Part shown: in pieces, positions 36,701-46,028 of the stretch
Position numbering within the stretch: the stretch's first letter is position 1
Layout: each line of letters opens with the position of its first letter
Notes under the pieces: model-generated
What the model was told of the DNA's origin: nothing
Seen by the model: the letters and a program-made list of their open reading frames with translations, nothing else
Databases searched by the model: none
Translations under genes and position numbers: made by a program
Origin: Liolophura sinensis
Taxonomy: Eukaryota > Mollusca > Polyplacophora > Chitonida > Chitonidae
NCBI RefSeq assembly: GCF_032854445.1
Contig: NC_088302.1
Coordinates: 1,922,001-1,986,000 of the forward strand
DNA: 64,000 nt
Reading direction: 5' to 3'

Positions 36701-39700
36701 GGTTCGCTTGGAACATGGGATGATATTCTACTGGAAAATTGTTAGTTTCAACACCAAATATAATATTTTGTGACATTATTTTGCCTCTAATAATGCACTT
36801 TTGTGGGCGAAATTTCAGGTCATTTCAGGTAGTCAACATCAAAATATCACACAAATGTATCTGTCTTTAAAAATCAAACTTAATACATGTACATGTAAAC
36901 TTCTCAAAATATTTTTTTTCACAACTGATTTCCAAATGAGATGTTAATGTACACTATCACTATCATTATATGTGACATGTTATAATGACAGAAGATTGCT
37001 AATTACTTTCTTGTCTAATGTCCTCTCCTTGATGAACTCCAGCAGTTCATCAGACACGCTGAGAAAGTCTTTCTTGGCAGCGTTCAGAATACAGCCCACC
37101 ACCTCCATCCTCACCGTCTCCTCGGGGTCATGCTGTCGGGCTTTCAGGTGCTCTGACAACATTGACAAACAAACCCTTCATTTACAAATGGTCTAACGTT
37201 AACATAGTAAGCTCCAGTAATGTCAAAGTGCCACATGTGATAGACTTTGTTAAAAGCCCCACTCCCACCTGTTCTGCCTAGACTTCACCGTTAATTTACG
37301 TTTGTTTACAGGCTCGAGTTAGCAAGACCTGTCAATGCCTTTTCATATTTACAGTGAAATTATGTGAATAAAGAAACACAAATCATTTCCAATTATGCTT
37401 AAATTCTTATCCCAGCCCATGGTGAAAGACTGCACTTGTCTATCTTCATATTGTGACTCTGTCATGTGGTGACTCTGTCATGTGGTGACTCTGTCATGTA
37501 CAAAGTATACTGTATATGGAATGTCATAAATATATGGGACCTATTCAAACAGGGAATGTAAAAATAAAATCTAACAAACTCAACATGCAATTGTTGTCAA
37601 CGACAACTTTGTGACAGTTCATTTCTTTTATTGCTTTTTCCCTCCATACAACAGTCAGTGTGATCTAATCACTGTCTTGTACATGTACATATGAAAATGT
37701 GATCAATTCCACTGACAGGCAGTGATCACAGTTTGCTACTATGTTAGTGAATAGCCTGCTAGGCACACAGTTCCTACCTGTGATTTCTCTGACATGGGTG
37801 GGATGGTTCAGGATGAAATGCTGGGAGTACTGCACACATATCGTCCTCACAGTAATGCTGATGTCATTGAACCTGCAAGTGCGGGTACATATTCTCACAT
37901 GTACTTCACAAATGGCACAAAACATGACTTACCCTTATTCCTCAACCTTTAAGCACATGGAAGTGCACATTTCAGTGCAATTCATGAACGTTTATAATTA
38001 GATTTTGGAGACAAAACTACATAGGTGGGATAGCCAATTTCAGGGCTTCACAAAATGCAAAATTGTATCAATCTACACAGATTAATGCCTTCAGAATATG
38101 CTAGAATAAACAGCTTGGAAAAATGTGAAAAGGTTGAAAAACAACAGTAGTTAGAGTAGTGTATTTTCATACATCCCATGCATTTACATGCTGAAATAGA
38201 GGCTTAAAGATGGCATTGACAGAAAAGAACTTATCCTGTTGTCAGCTTTTGGAAACAATAAAACAACAAAACTGGTTGTTGGACAGTTCCAACAAGATTT
38301 TGCAGCTTAAATATCAATCCGTCTCTTTCCCAAAGGATTCTGGGTTTAAAAGCTCTATGTGAAACCGCTCTGGGTATTAAGATAGGAAAAAACAATCCAT
38401 TATGAAGGGGCCTAACTCCACTTCATGGATTCCTAGGCCTAATGAGCAAGTCTGCTGATGCTGGCAACATTAAATTAAGCTGAAATAATTAACTAAAACT
38501 AAATCACAAATGAGCTGAGGTAAATTCCTTTGCTGTGTGTAAATTGAAGAAATATCAGTCACAATAGCTGCTTTCCTTTGCAAACAGCAAATTAGACATG
38601 GGACAACAGCAAAATACTTCAAACTACGATACAGGATATGAGTGTTACCTTCCAAGAAAGCACTTCCACAATGGCTTGTTCTGATTGGCTAGCTCAGAGT
38701 GAGGCTCAGAAAACATCTTGGCTAACAAACGTGTCACAGACTTCCTTTCGGATTCATCATTACTCTGTTAAAACAAACCTGTCTTTTTTCAAAATCTTCA
38801 AAATACGCAGAAAACAAGAAAATGACAAAGACTGCCCTGACCTAAGTCACATGCATGTAAGTAATCTTATATTAGGTACCCCTTAAAGGCATTACTCCAA
38901 ACTTCCCTCTCTGAGACTGTTTAATACATAAGTGAGAGTGAGAGAGTGTAAATATCATGTTAAGATAGCTGGCTGAATGATCATCAATTTATATAAATGT
39001 TATCTGTTTGAACTTTAAATCAAAATTATTTTTAAAAAAAAGTCAAGTACTTAAATGTTCTATCACTAGAGTAAATGTTGTAAGGTGAGCTTCCTCAGAG
39101 CCTGAATCAGCTTATTCTCAGTTTCCAGCATTCGTTCTCTTACCAAAATAATAGATTTATGTAGTAATGTACAAAATGAAAACCTTTAATGTCTGGCACA
39201 CTGATTATCCACAGACCACAGTGCTTAAAATTACAAATACTGGTTAACTTACCTTCAGTTTAAACTCTAGCTGTGGTAAGACGGCCAAAAGGACATTCGG
39301 TGAAATATTGTTCAGTTCATAAATAAGCTCAAACAGATGCTCGGAGACTTCACTCTCTGATGTCTTCCCTAACATAAGGGCATTATTGAAGAACTGTAAA
39401 GAAGACACATCATAAATGTATATGTGATGTACTACAAGTGCTGGAAATTAGGTCACTGAAAGCTTATACACAATACTTATTTATTTATTTACCTAACTGA
39501 TGTTGAAAGCCATAATCAAGAACTTTCACCCGTCCAATGGCTGGCAGTTTTGTTGCATGGTAGTGGCTAATGCAATGTCCAATTTGGGCATGCCACGATT
39601 TATTAATTTTTTTAATTGGTGCTTAACGTTGTACTCAACAATATTTGAATGGGAGGAAGCCGGGCAGAGCCCGGGGTAAGCCCCGACCATCTGAAGGTCT

Positions 39701-42700
39701 CCAGCAGACCTTTCCACCTATGGCTGGAGATGAAACTAGCATAAGCTGGATTTGATCTCACAGTGACTGCACTGGTGACAGACTCCTGGGTCAATGCCCC
39801 ATGCCTGCTTACAAACCCCTCTTGGCCACGGAGACCTCGTATGATAATGAGTTTCAGTTTTCACTTATTCACATGTACTCCTATCTTACCGCTTGGATGT
39901 AAGGTTCTATGGCATTGCTAGTTCTCCTCAACAGGTCTTTTGCCATGGTATATGCAACTTTGTTGTGTGACTACAAAGAACAAAAACTCCATATTACACA
40001 AGATATTCCCTTGGAACAGAAGATAATTAGAACAAAAAGACAAAATCTAGAGGTTTATTCTGAGCCTGTGAGTCAAACAAAACATATTATTATCAAACCA
40101 TGATTACTTTCAATTTACTCTGAGATATTGTGTACCCTGCAGAATTTATCACTACTCAAAACAACTTGAAAAGGTGTTTTTCCTCAACGACATAAATTAA
40201 ATGTAGATCATATCGTGAGAAATCTTACAATTATCATTAAAACTGATTACATATTTCATAACTGCCAACCGTACACAAGAGTGGGCATTACACGAGCTGG
40301 AACAACATGGTATAAGCTATATTTTACGTTAGTAGTCCATGAACAAATAGGATGTGACACATGCAGTACTTGACCTACTTTTAGGAAGTGACAAATGCAG
40401 TACTTGACCTACTTTTAGGAAGTGACACATGCAGAATTCGACCTACTTTTAGGAAGTGACACATGCAGTACTTGACCTACTTTTAGGAAGTGACACATAC
40501 AGAATTCGACCCACTTTGACGAAGTAACACATGCAGTACTTGACCTACTTTTAGGAAGTGACACATGCAGTACTTGACCTACTTTTAGGAAGTGACACAT
40601 GCAGAATTCGTCCTACTTTTAGGAAGTGACACATGCAGTACTTGACCTACTTTTAGGAAATGACACATGCAGAATTCGTCCTACTTTTAGGAAGTGACCC
40701 ATGCAGAATTCGACCTACTTTTCGAGGTTCAATGATGTTCAGTAGGATGATATCTAGCAGCTCCTGGGACACGGAGTCTGCCTCAGTAATAAGCGGGGTC
40801 ATCAGGTCCAACATGAAGTTCTGCACTTTACTGTAATGACTCTCACTGAAAACAGGAAAATCAGCGCGTGAAACAATCGCGTGAGTGGTGAGCCAGAGGA
40901 ACCCACTACCATCCACAGGCACCCACATTCAGGCATAAACCATGTGCTGTAACACCACATTTACAGCATTCCTACACGTGTATGAAATTGCCTGACAATC
41001 CTTTCAACCAGCAGTCAAGTCAATGACCATAGAGCTTTACGAAATTCTGTACTATACTTACACAGTGATGATGTTCAAAAGGCTATCAAAGATTTCACAC
41101 ACTTCTTTCTGACAGAAAACTTTGCAGAGTGAAATAAACTTAAGTTCGTTTTTCCATGGGAACTAACAAACATGTACAGAGTGGTTTCAACAAAGAAAGA
41201 TGTAGTAGACTAGACTGACATGAATCAGGTGATTAATGCTCTTCACTGTGTTCACACTTACTTGACAATAGAAAACATCAGTTTAAACAGGCTGCAGAAG
41301 ATTTCCTGGTTGTCATCCAACTCAATACAGATGTTGAATGATTTCACCCATGCCAGATTCTGTTAAAATAAATAATTTTTGCAGTTGTAGTTTGATATTC
41401 TTTTCAAACATTGACATGACCTGTTTCTTCAAGGACAAACTCTTTTATTTGTGACTACTTATTTCTTAAATATTATTCTGCCTTAAAATAAGGAAGATAC
41501 CATTAGGGCCTACAAATTCCACAGTTCAAGAAAAGGAAGGTGGCATAAGCTATCTAGCATCATCATACTTCATTATTTAATGATATGGCAACTGTCGCTT
41601 TTATGGGCAGGGAAAACCACCGCTGTTTGCCAGAAAGCTGCAATGTCACGGCCAAACCAGAATGCACAACAATGAACACTGATAAATGGCTCTATGGCAA
41701 CTAGTGAGCGACACTGACCCGCTTGGCCCACGGCAACCAGAATTATGGTAGGGGGAAAGGGGACAGAGCCCAAGGGAAACCCCCGACCATCTGCAGGTTG
41801 CTGGCAGAGCTTCCGACGTAAAACAGATGAGGAATCGTCCATAGCTGGATTTGAATTCAGAGATCGCATTAGTGAGAGGCTCCTTGGTCATTGCTAACTA
41901 CTAGACTACAATGGCCCCACCACTGTGTTAACAGTCACTGCTTCACATTTCTAACTTAGATTACACTACAGTCATAACAGTCTTCTTTTGAAACCGACAA
42001 AAACTAAGAAAACAACACTTCTGAACATTTTTGAAAGAATCAAATGAGTTTTACCTCAAGCAGGTAGAAATATCTCTTGAACGAGGCTGTGTTAGGGTCT
42101 TCGAGGCCCCTTAACTGTTTGATCAGAAACATAAATATTTCCTGCAAAAAAAACCTGAACATTTAATTCCATCACCAAAGATCAAAGGAAATGTATTTAT
42201 TTACTGTTATATTAAAGAATATTTCACATCTCAAGGTACAAGTGGAGTAAAACAGCCAGAGCAAAGGCTTCAAATATCGTCAAGATGCCAGCCAATAATC
42301 CAGGTTTTGATTGCAAATTTTTCTTCACTCTCACAAATAATGGACACAAGATTTCACAAGACATAAGAAGTTGTCAACTGGGATGCAAGCTACACGAGCA
42401 ACATGTACTTTCATTGAAACTTTTGCACCAATTCTATAATGAACATCATGTTAAGTGCATGAAACTAACTGGTCTATCTGCAGTCACAAGACCATTTCGT
42501 TAACAAGAAATCTCTTTTGTGCCACTTACAAATGTTGATGTAAGTTTTTCAGTAACATGGAACTGTGAGATATACACATTGACAGTGTCGCAGCACTAAC
42601 CTTGAGCAAACTCTGCTCCTTGTATGGTGCATCAGGAGCGAAAATGCGAAAGACATCAGCAATGCAGCAGGCAATGAGCAGGCGTACATCTTTGCTGCTG

Positions 42701-43583
42701 TGATCCATGTAGTACTCTGTGGCGAGAGTGAGGGCCAGTCCACTGTACTGCTCATTCTCCTCCTGACTCATGTCCTGAAAGGCCCTGGCCAGAGCCTTCA
42801 GCCAAGTAAAATATTGACAAACTTCAAACACATTTCCTCATTTATACTTCACTGGTAACATCACAGCCAATATTTATGTGATTGGTGTTTTAGGCCGTAC
42901 TCAAGAATATTTCACTTATATGACTGCGGCCAGCGTTGTGGTGGGAGAAAACTGTTCAGAGCCCAGGAGAAACCCACGACCATCCGCAAATTGCTACAAA
43001 TCCAATATTAAGTGCTTTAATAAAAGAAACTGGTAAATGTGTACATGTATGAAGTTGAACTTGGAAGAAACACAATAATGGCCGAGCACCTTGTCCAATT
43101 TATAATGGAAAACCACCTCCACAATTTAACAAATATATACATATATATAGATTAAACTAGTGGTCACTGGTGGAAAAAAATGATGATGAGGTATACTTCT
43201 ATACTTGATTGTAATTTTACCCTGTACCCACGGAAAACCACAACCATTTGCTGTTTGGCAACTGAATAACCCACGTATGACTAGGGCAGAAGCCAGCATG
43301 AGATGGATGAACCCAAAGCCACTGCAGTATCTGACCCTTGGCTTCTGGGCCATTACATTGCACTAGCAGAAACATGATAATAGCAGCATCTTTCAATTCA
43401 AATATTAATACATAACATTACACTGTTTGATTTCAATGTCTGAACATAAATCCTGTATCATGTGCATATAAAAACACAAACCTTTAACCTCCGCACAAGC
43501 TCATCTTTGCCTATATCCTCTGATAACTCCTTGCAGCCAGGTGGATAAACAACTTTAGTCCCTGTGCTCACAGCCTTGGACAT
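12601..43583 (-). CDS. PDS5: PDS5 cohesin-associated factor (33 traced coding exons)
   Basis: PDS5 is a nuclear HEAT-repeat protein that binds cohesin and controls its release and establishment. Exons in transcript order (high-low): 43583-43482, 42795-42601, 42141-42055, 41359-41262, 40845-40719, 39970-39890, 39393-39253, 38764-38649, 37872-37778, 37152-37007, 36491-36340, 34864-34751, 34409-34377, 32730-32621, 31831-31692, 30414-30205, 26858-26768, 26364-26295, 23590-23467, 22868-22713, 22394-22326, 21892-21756, 21366-21243, 20900-20696, 19750-19636, 18709-18577, 18315-18193, 17754-17692, 17027-16789, 16601-16002, 14587-14480, 13800-13666, 12754-12601. All junctions are GT-AG, phases match throughout, and the total is 4,593 nt (1,531 codons). 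Diagnostic blocks: [99 protein letters not shown]. The C-terminus is disordered with AT-hook-like RGRGRP. One protein stands for vertebrate PDS5A/B. Confidence 0.95.
13266..13397 (+). mobile_element. SINE family A, 3' half
   Basis: Starts 'ctggcagcaacctgcggatgg', continues to GTGAAATATTCTTGAGTACG and 'cataaaacgcc'. The head is missing. It lies in the intron between exons 33 and 32 of PDS5. Confidence 0.8.
13666..13800 (-). CDS. PDS5: PDS5 exon 32 (alternative C-terminus possible)
   Basis: Reads [20 protein letters not shown] then a lysine-rich [13 protein letters not shown] and ends at AAT-GT|GTAAGTT. The same bases read without splicing give GTG then TAA (13662-13664). Retention of this donor would therefore end the protein three nucleotides later. 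The consensus donor favours splicing. Confidence 0.75.
14211..14362. repeat. Tandem 'accctgtggagaacccaac' repeat
   Basis: About seven copies of an 18-30-bp unit of variable length in the intron beside PDS5 exon 31. It creates repeat-driven open frames on both strands, which I reject as genes. Confidence 0.85.
15339..15352. repeat. Poly-C run of 14
   Basis: Homopolymer in a PDS5 intron. It is a likely site of assembly error or strong polymorphism. Confidence 0.95.
15367..15745. repeat. Degenerate about 100-bp tandem repeat, 3-4 units
   Basis: Units share 'tttctcttttgtagaatcctgcacttatttcaccagg' phrases. One unit is interrupted by the fold-back element at 15399-15528. Confidence 0.65.
15399..15528. 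mobile_element. Fold-back (MITE-like) element
   Basis: Imperfect terminal inverted repeats: the left end GGGGTCAATTTCATGAAGC matches the reverse complement of the right end (GGAGTCAGTGTCATGATGC). Inside are further TTAGCTAAG palindromes. About 130 bp, no coding capacity. It splits a tandem unit between 'cctg' and 'cactt', so it is younger than the array. Confidence 0.65.
16002..16601 (-). CDS. PDS5: PDS5 C-terminal basic disordered exon with AT-hook
   Basis: 600 nt, 199 complete codons. Rich in K, R, S and P with several SP sites (possible CDK targets) and one AT-hook-like core, [10 protein letters not shown]. Vertebrate PDS5B also carries AT-hooks in its tail, which contact DNA. The 193-codon open frame on the opposite strand is a shadow of this exon. 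Confidence 0.88.
16700..16742 (+). mobile_element. SINE family B, 3' tail fragment
   Basis: 'gtagagtacgatattaaacc' followed by CACTCACTCACTC, the same tail as the full family B copy at 33570-33930 but on the other strand. Confidence 0.6.
16789..17027 (-). CDS. PDS5: PDS5 exon encoding a charged helix
   Basis: The first half is [19 protein letters not shown] and linker. The second half is a run of about 35 residues that are almost only K, E and R with few breaks (from [11 protein letters not shown] to KREMKEK), typical of a single alpha-helix or coiled coil. I do not recall a matching ER/K segment in vertebrate PDS5. The GAGAGAAGGA-rich DNA of this exon could slip. Confidence 0.88.
18722..18853. 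repeat. 30-bp tandem repeat at a PDS5 splice acceptor
   Basis: Just over four copies of 'gtctgctgatgtcagacacacaaacaagaa', ending within 15 bp of the exon 26 acceptor. On the - strand each unit reads pyrimidines followed by CATCAGCAG, so the array supplies several decoy acceptors. Confidence 0.85.
19841..20076 (+). mobile_element. SINE family A, full length
   Basis: Head GGGGCCTCCTGGCTCAGTTG (A box), B box GAGTTCAAGTCC, core, then GAAATATTCTTGAGAACGG and CAAATAAATAAATAAG tail. In a PDS5 intron, opposite to PDS5. Confidence 0.9.
20288..20538 (-). mobile_element. SINE family A, full length
   Basis: Reverse copy ending in the head CACGGAGGCCCC. More diverged in the middle than other copies. Confidence 0.85.
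23193..23305. repeat. 35-bp tandem repeat, 3 copies
   Basis: 'gactttcacacaagggtgat' plus 'atcctcttcccttaa', in the intron between PDS5 exons 20 and 19. Confidence 0.85.
23608..26078. repeat. 82-bp minisatellite, about 30 copies
   Basis: Unit starts TCTGTTTTATAGTGACCAGT and runs through 'ggatccactcatactggtgc' to 'ccttccacctataacatt'; spacing measured as 82 bp (23773 to 23855). Copies are nearly identical. It fills the intron between PDS5 exons 18 and 19 and ends about 20 bp from the exon 19 acceptor (- strand). Confidence 0.97.
26080..26292. repeat. About 36-bp degenerate repeat next to PDS5 exon 18 donor
   Basis: Copies of 'agaataataaatgaagtgta' plus 'tgtactca', 5-6 units. On the - strand the unit carries TTCTCTTGAGTAC, similar to the exon 18 end plus donor TTCTC|GTGAGTATC. 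Confidence 0.7.
26981..27241 (-). mobile_element. SINE family A, full length with target-site duplication
   Basis: Full reverse copy. It is flanked by ATCAGGG on both sides (26971-26977 and 27242-27248), a probable 7-bp target-site duplication. Confidence 0.92.
27630..29943. repeat. 40-bp minisatellite, about 58 copies
   Basis: Unit TGTCAGTTCCGTGAGCCCCA plus TGATAGTACAGTGTACATGT, very uniform. Few variants recur (TCC/TCT, GAGC/GATC, CCCA/CCCG). It fills the intron between PDS5 exons 16 and 17. Confidence 0.98.
30686..31691. repeat. 35-bp minisatellite, about 28 copies, seeded at PDS5 exon 15 donor
   Basis: Unit GAGGGTACCTGTACACACAG plus CACATACCACTAGGT. It runs directly into exon 15. On the - strand the unit reads GTGGTATGTGCTGTGTGTAC, almost the exon end plus donor GTG|GTAAGTGCTGTGTGTAC. 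Confidence 0.97.
31928..32022 (-). mobile_element. SINE family A fragment
   Basis: 'atatttcacttatacgatgg' to 'ccatccacaggttg', reverse orientation; both ends are missing. Confidence 0.75.
32170..32660. repeat. Three tandem copies of PDS5 exon 14 end plus donor, one split by a SINE
   Basis: On the - strand, the exon 14 end (ATGATCAACCCCAAACTAGT ...CACTAGCCA|GTAAGTCAG) at 32621-32660 recurs as near-copies around 32565-32590 and 32195-32265, each with a GTAAGT-type donor or its remnant. The middle copy is interrupted by the SINE at 32285-32550. Confidence 0.85.
32285..32550 (-). mobile_element. SINE family A, full length with 14-bp target-site duplication
   Basis: Head, B box region, core and AATAAATAATTAAATA tail are all present. 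The flanks are TACTGGCTAGTGTA at 32271-32284 and again at 32551-32564, a perfect 14-bp duplication, typical of LINE-mediated insertion. Confidence 0.95.
33567..33930 (-). mobile_element. SINE family B, near full length
   Basis: On the - strand: tRNA-like head GATAGCTCTGTTGGTAGAG, then GGCCAATCC, a long conserved body ('gtgcaaggactggttgaccc', 'gaaatccgtcctgcaacgagg', 'catatgactgaaaac') and a CACTCACTCACTCAC tail. It lies in the intron between PDS5 exons 13 and 14. Confidence 0.85.
34377..34409 (-). CDS. PDS5: PDS5 33-nt micro-exon
   Basis: Encodes the [10 protein letters not shown] segment that aligns with KALNEMWKCQ of vertebrate PDS5. It has an AG acceptor (GTTCACAG) and a GTAAGT donor, phase 2 on both sides. 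It is needed to join exons 12 and 14 in frame, and is too short for ordinary ORF searching. Confidence 0.88.
35045..35103 (+). mobile_element. SINE family A, 3' end fragment
   Basis: 'tcagtgaaatattcttgagt', 'acggcgtaaaacgc', then an A/T-rich tail. Confidence 0.75.
35457..36339. repeat. 51-bp minisatellite, about 17 copies, seeded at PDS5 exon 11 donor
   Basis: Unit CATGAACCAAGTTAAGCAGA, TGTCAGAGACGTACTTCACT, GTCGTCAATGA. On the - strand it joins exon 11 directly: the exon end GAGTGTTGACGACAG|GTAAG is repeated 25 bp later as GAGTGTTGACGACATTGAAG, and then as TTGACGACAGTGAAG in every unit. The 51-bp period has no stops in several frames, so open frames of about 300 codons appear on both strands; these are artefacts. 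Confidence 0.97.
37440..37500. repeat. 17-bp repeat, 3 copies
   Basis: 'gtgactctgtcatgtg' three times in a PDS5 intron. Confidence 0.8.
39477..39545 (-). mobile_element. SINE family A, 3' fragment
   Basis: TTATTTATTTATTTACCTAACTG, 'aatcaagaactttcacccg'. Strongly diverged and truncated. Confidence 0.55.
39596..39840 (-). mobile_element. SINE family A, full but diverged
   Basis: Reverse copy from 'atttattaatttttttaatt' to the head 'ggccacggagacctc'. A second reverse fragment lies just to its left. Confidence 0.82.
40372..40716. repeat. 34-bp minisatellite, about 10 copies, seeded at PDS5 exon 5 donor
   Basis: Unit CTTGACCTACTTTTAGGAAG plus TGACACATGCAGTA. On the - strand the exon 5 end plus donor (CTCGAAAA|GTAGGTCGAATTC) is followed directly by units reading CCTAAAAGTAGGTCAAGTAC. 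Confidence 0.95.
41062..41108 (-). other. Exon-like duplicate ('exon 4b') inside PDS5
   Basis: A 47-bp segment on the - strand with a good acceptor (TTTTCTGTCAG) and a consensus donor (GTAAGTATAG). It reads [15 protein letters not shown] in phase 0-2, the same phases as exon 4 (41262-41359), and resembles the end of exon 4 ([15 protein letters not shown]). Replacing exon 4 keeps frame into exon 5. Inclusion after exon 4 gives a stop after 11 codons. It could be a mutually exclusive exon, a poison exon or a decaying duplicate. Confidence 0.5.
41718..41922 (-). mobile_element. SINE family A, 5' part
   Basis: 'accagaattatggtaggggg' to 'tacaatggcccc', reverse orientation; the tail is lost. Confidence 0.75.
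42870..42998 (-). mobile_element. SINE family A, 3' half
   Basis: 'tatttatgtgattggtgttt' to 'gaccatccgcaaattgct', reverse orientation. Confidence 0.8.
43222..43372 (-). mobile_element. SINE family A, diverged fragment
   Basis: 'cacggaaaaccacaaccatt', 'cagaagccagcatgagatgg', 'cttctgggccattacattgc'. Order and wording match the family, but with many changes. Confidence 0.6.
43482..43583 (-). CDS. PDS5: PDS5 exon with start codon
   Basis: The ATG at 43583-43581 begins [20 protein letters not shown]. The YPPG..E block matches the N-terminus of animal PDS5 proteins, which supports this start. Just upstream on the - strand is an acceptor (GGTTTCAG, ending at 43614), so at least one 5' non-coding exon lies further right; I could not place it with confidence. 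Confidence 0.9.
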
Positions 43584-43613
43584 TGTGATAGTCTACTGCT
43601 CATTAGGATAAGC

Positions 43614-45826
43614 CTGAAACCAAATTGAAAACAGATATTGTTCAACACAACCCAGAATTAATTTAATTCAAACGTTCATGCATTATTTTATCATACATTT
43701 CTACAGAAACACTACTGAGCAACACTACTCATGCCCTATTGTCCGAGTTGCCGGAAATCTTAATGTTGATGGACTTTACTTGTTCAGGGTGAAATATACA
43801 AGTGAAAACTTCATCAGTGTTGCCCAAGAGCACATAGTGGATAACCAGATAGCTGCACTAGTGACAGTGCAAGTTTTGACTCAGAGCTTTTAGAGCTGAT
43901 TTTTCTCACTCGACTGTTAGCCCAAGTGGTGTTTCCTACACTTCCTACTAGTGGTGACACTGATGAAACCATTGTTGAGCTTGTTAACACTGATGGTGTG
44001 GTCCTGTCTCATCAATTTGATTTCCACATGTTTTAGTGAGTGACTGATTTTAGTATGCCCGACTTGCCATGACTGGACAAAAGTGATTTTCATGCCAAAA
44101 GAAAAAAAAGATTTCAACAACATTTCCACTTGGGAATGGGTGTATACATGCAGGAGTAGTAACAAAGGTCCCCGTCTCTCCAATTCACAACAGAAACTGG
44201 TGAGTGCTGTCTTATGAGAGTGGGTTTAAAAGCTCACTTCGTTCCGCTGAGTGCTTTGCTGAATGGATGGACCAAATTTTTCAGGTTTAAAGATAAAAGC
44301 TTGAGGGAGGTAAATATCACAAATGCTTAAAACAGATCTCAATTTCACAAATGCTGAAAATAGATCTCCACGTTTAATTTAGCAGAACTATGTGATTAGG
44401 TGATTTGGTCATGATTTCTACAGACATTGGCTTAATTGATCTGGCTGTCAGGTAATGTCACTTGTGTTGAAGTCGAAATATGCATAAATGGCAGTTTGAC
44501 AATTAAGGGAGAAGCCTATGGGGCATTCATTCCCTTTGAAGTCACTGAATATAACATTTTAAGGTCAGCAAACATATTAACAATCTAGAAAAAAAAAACA
44601 TTTCCAACAGATTTATTAACTACTGGCCAACATTATTGTGTGAGGAAACCGGGCAGAACCCGGAGGGAATCCACCTTTATCCACAGGCTTCTCATCGCCA
44701 ACTAAAATGACAACAGTAGGCTATTTATAGTAATGTGATATTTGCAAATTTAGCAAATGGAAGAAAGTGTGACTTCTGATAGAATGTTACAAGTTAAGGT
44801 ACGTTACCACAATTCTGCCAACTTACAAAGTTACAGCTTTCTCAGTGGAATGCGGCAGAATTAGGTCTTTATTTACATTCTACCTCAGTTCACCTTTACA
44901 ACAACAACAATACAATGTTTACCAAAAAATGAAAATGAACACCGTGGTCACCTAGTTCTCTTGGGCCATACTTTTTACTAAAGGCGTCATTGCATCAATT
45001 AAATGGGAAAATAATGTAGGATGACGTTACGGTTCAATCAACTGCGCATAAAGGAAAATAACTAATTTAGTTTAGTCTTAAATGTTCCAATGGGACCAGG
45101 GAAGCGATCGAACATGGCAGTGCGGAAAAGGGTAGGTCAGTTTCATAATGGATTTAAGCTCAGGGAAATGTCTCATTCACGCATTAATAGTGCAGTTAAA
45201 TTAAAAGTGAGTTGCTAAACAAAATGATATGATCTAACCTTTGTGATTTCTTCTTTCTTTTCCAAATTTCAGGAAAAAATTTCGACCTCTTGATTGTTTC
45301 AAAGACTCCGGCGCGAAACCGAGTGCAGCTTTTCCATTCCTGTGTATCAACAATTTTGATTGGCTAGCATCTACGCCATATTTGTCAACTCCTGAATTAT
45401 TACTACCGGTCGCTTCGTTTTCTCATGTAGCACACATGGTCTGAGTTTATGGCGCAAAGGTGATACATGCAAATGTTTACTAACATCTGTGATGTGAAAA
45501 CATATGTATTAACTGTTTTCTGAAACTCCTTGAACAAAACTTTACAACACTGATATTCACTGGAAATATCTCAGTGATCCTAAACCGAAAACACTCCAAT
45601 CCAGAAGAATGCAACAATGGACGAAAATAGCCAATCAAAATCTCTGTTACTCCAGTCTCGGGCGTCAAGACACGCGCACCTGTCAAACAACTTACTTCCG
45701 GGAGAGAAAAACACGTAACATAAATAACACACAAGCGGACGAGTTCAAAAGTTTAAAATTGATGGAATCAGGGGATTCCTGGAACAAAACTGATTCATCA
45801 CTTCAAATGTCGCTCACGAATACAAA
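43614..45826. promoter_or_regulatory. Intergenic region between PDS5 and N4BP2, probable shared promoter
   Basis: About 2.2 kb between start codons of divergent genes. Near 45.3-45.7 kb are GGCGCGAAA (45310-45318, E2F-like), an inverted CCAAT box (ATTGG, 45359-45363) and a direct one (45631-45635). No TATA box is clear. It must also hold the 5' non-coding exon of PDS5. A degraded SINE fragment lies at 44618-44700. Transcription start sites cannot be read from sequence. Confidence 0.55.
44618..44700 (-). mobile_element. SINE family A fragment
   Basis: 'ggccaacattattgtgtgag', 'gaaaccgggcagaacccgg', 'ccacaggctt', reverse orientation. Confidence 0.6.
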
Positions 45827-46028
45827 ATGCCTCGTAGCAGAAAGCAATCACAGAAAAGCCGTACTGTTAGCCCAGAGAAAAATGTTCGAGACGTGAAAGC
45901 GGGTGGGGGCTTGAGCGAATTGGATGATAAGTCGAATGATGACATCTTTACTTATGTTCAGGAAATGTTTGGTGGACAGGTAGACCCTGATGTTGTACAC
46001 ATGGTTTTATCAGAATCGGAATGGAGAG
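45827..46028 (+). CDS. N4BP2: N4BP2 exon 1 (start codon, most of the CUE domain)
   Basis: The ATG at 45827 is followed by a basic head and the first two helices of a CUE domain. The donor AGAG|GTAATC splits the valine codon completed by exon 2 (SEWR-V-EEAVDTLF). An overlapping open frame (45609-45896) in another frame would act as an upstream ORF if transcripts start before 45609. Confidence 0.88.

Noticed and set aside
45108..45300. Possible short + strand gene: ATGGCAGTGCGGAAAAGG|GTAGGT spliced to 45273
   Set aside because: Gives only 12 codons before a stop; at most an upstream leader exon, not a supported gene.
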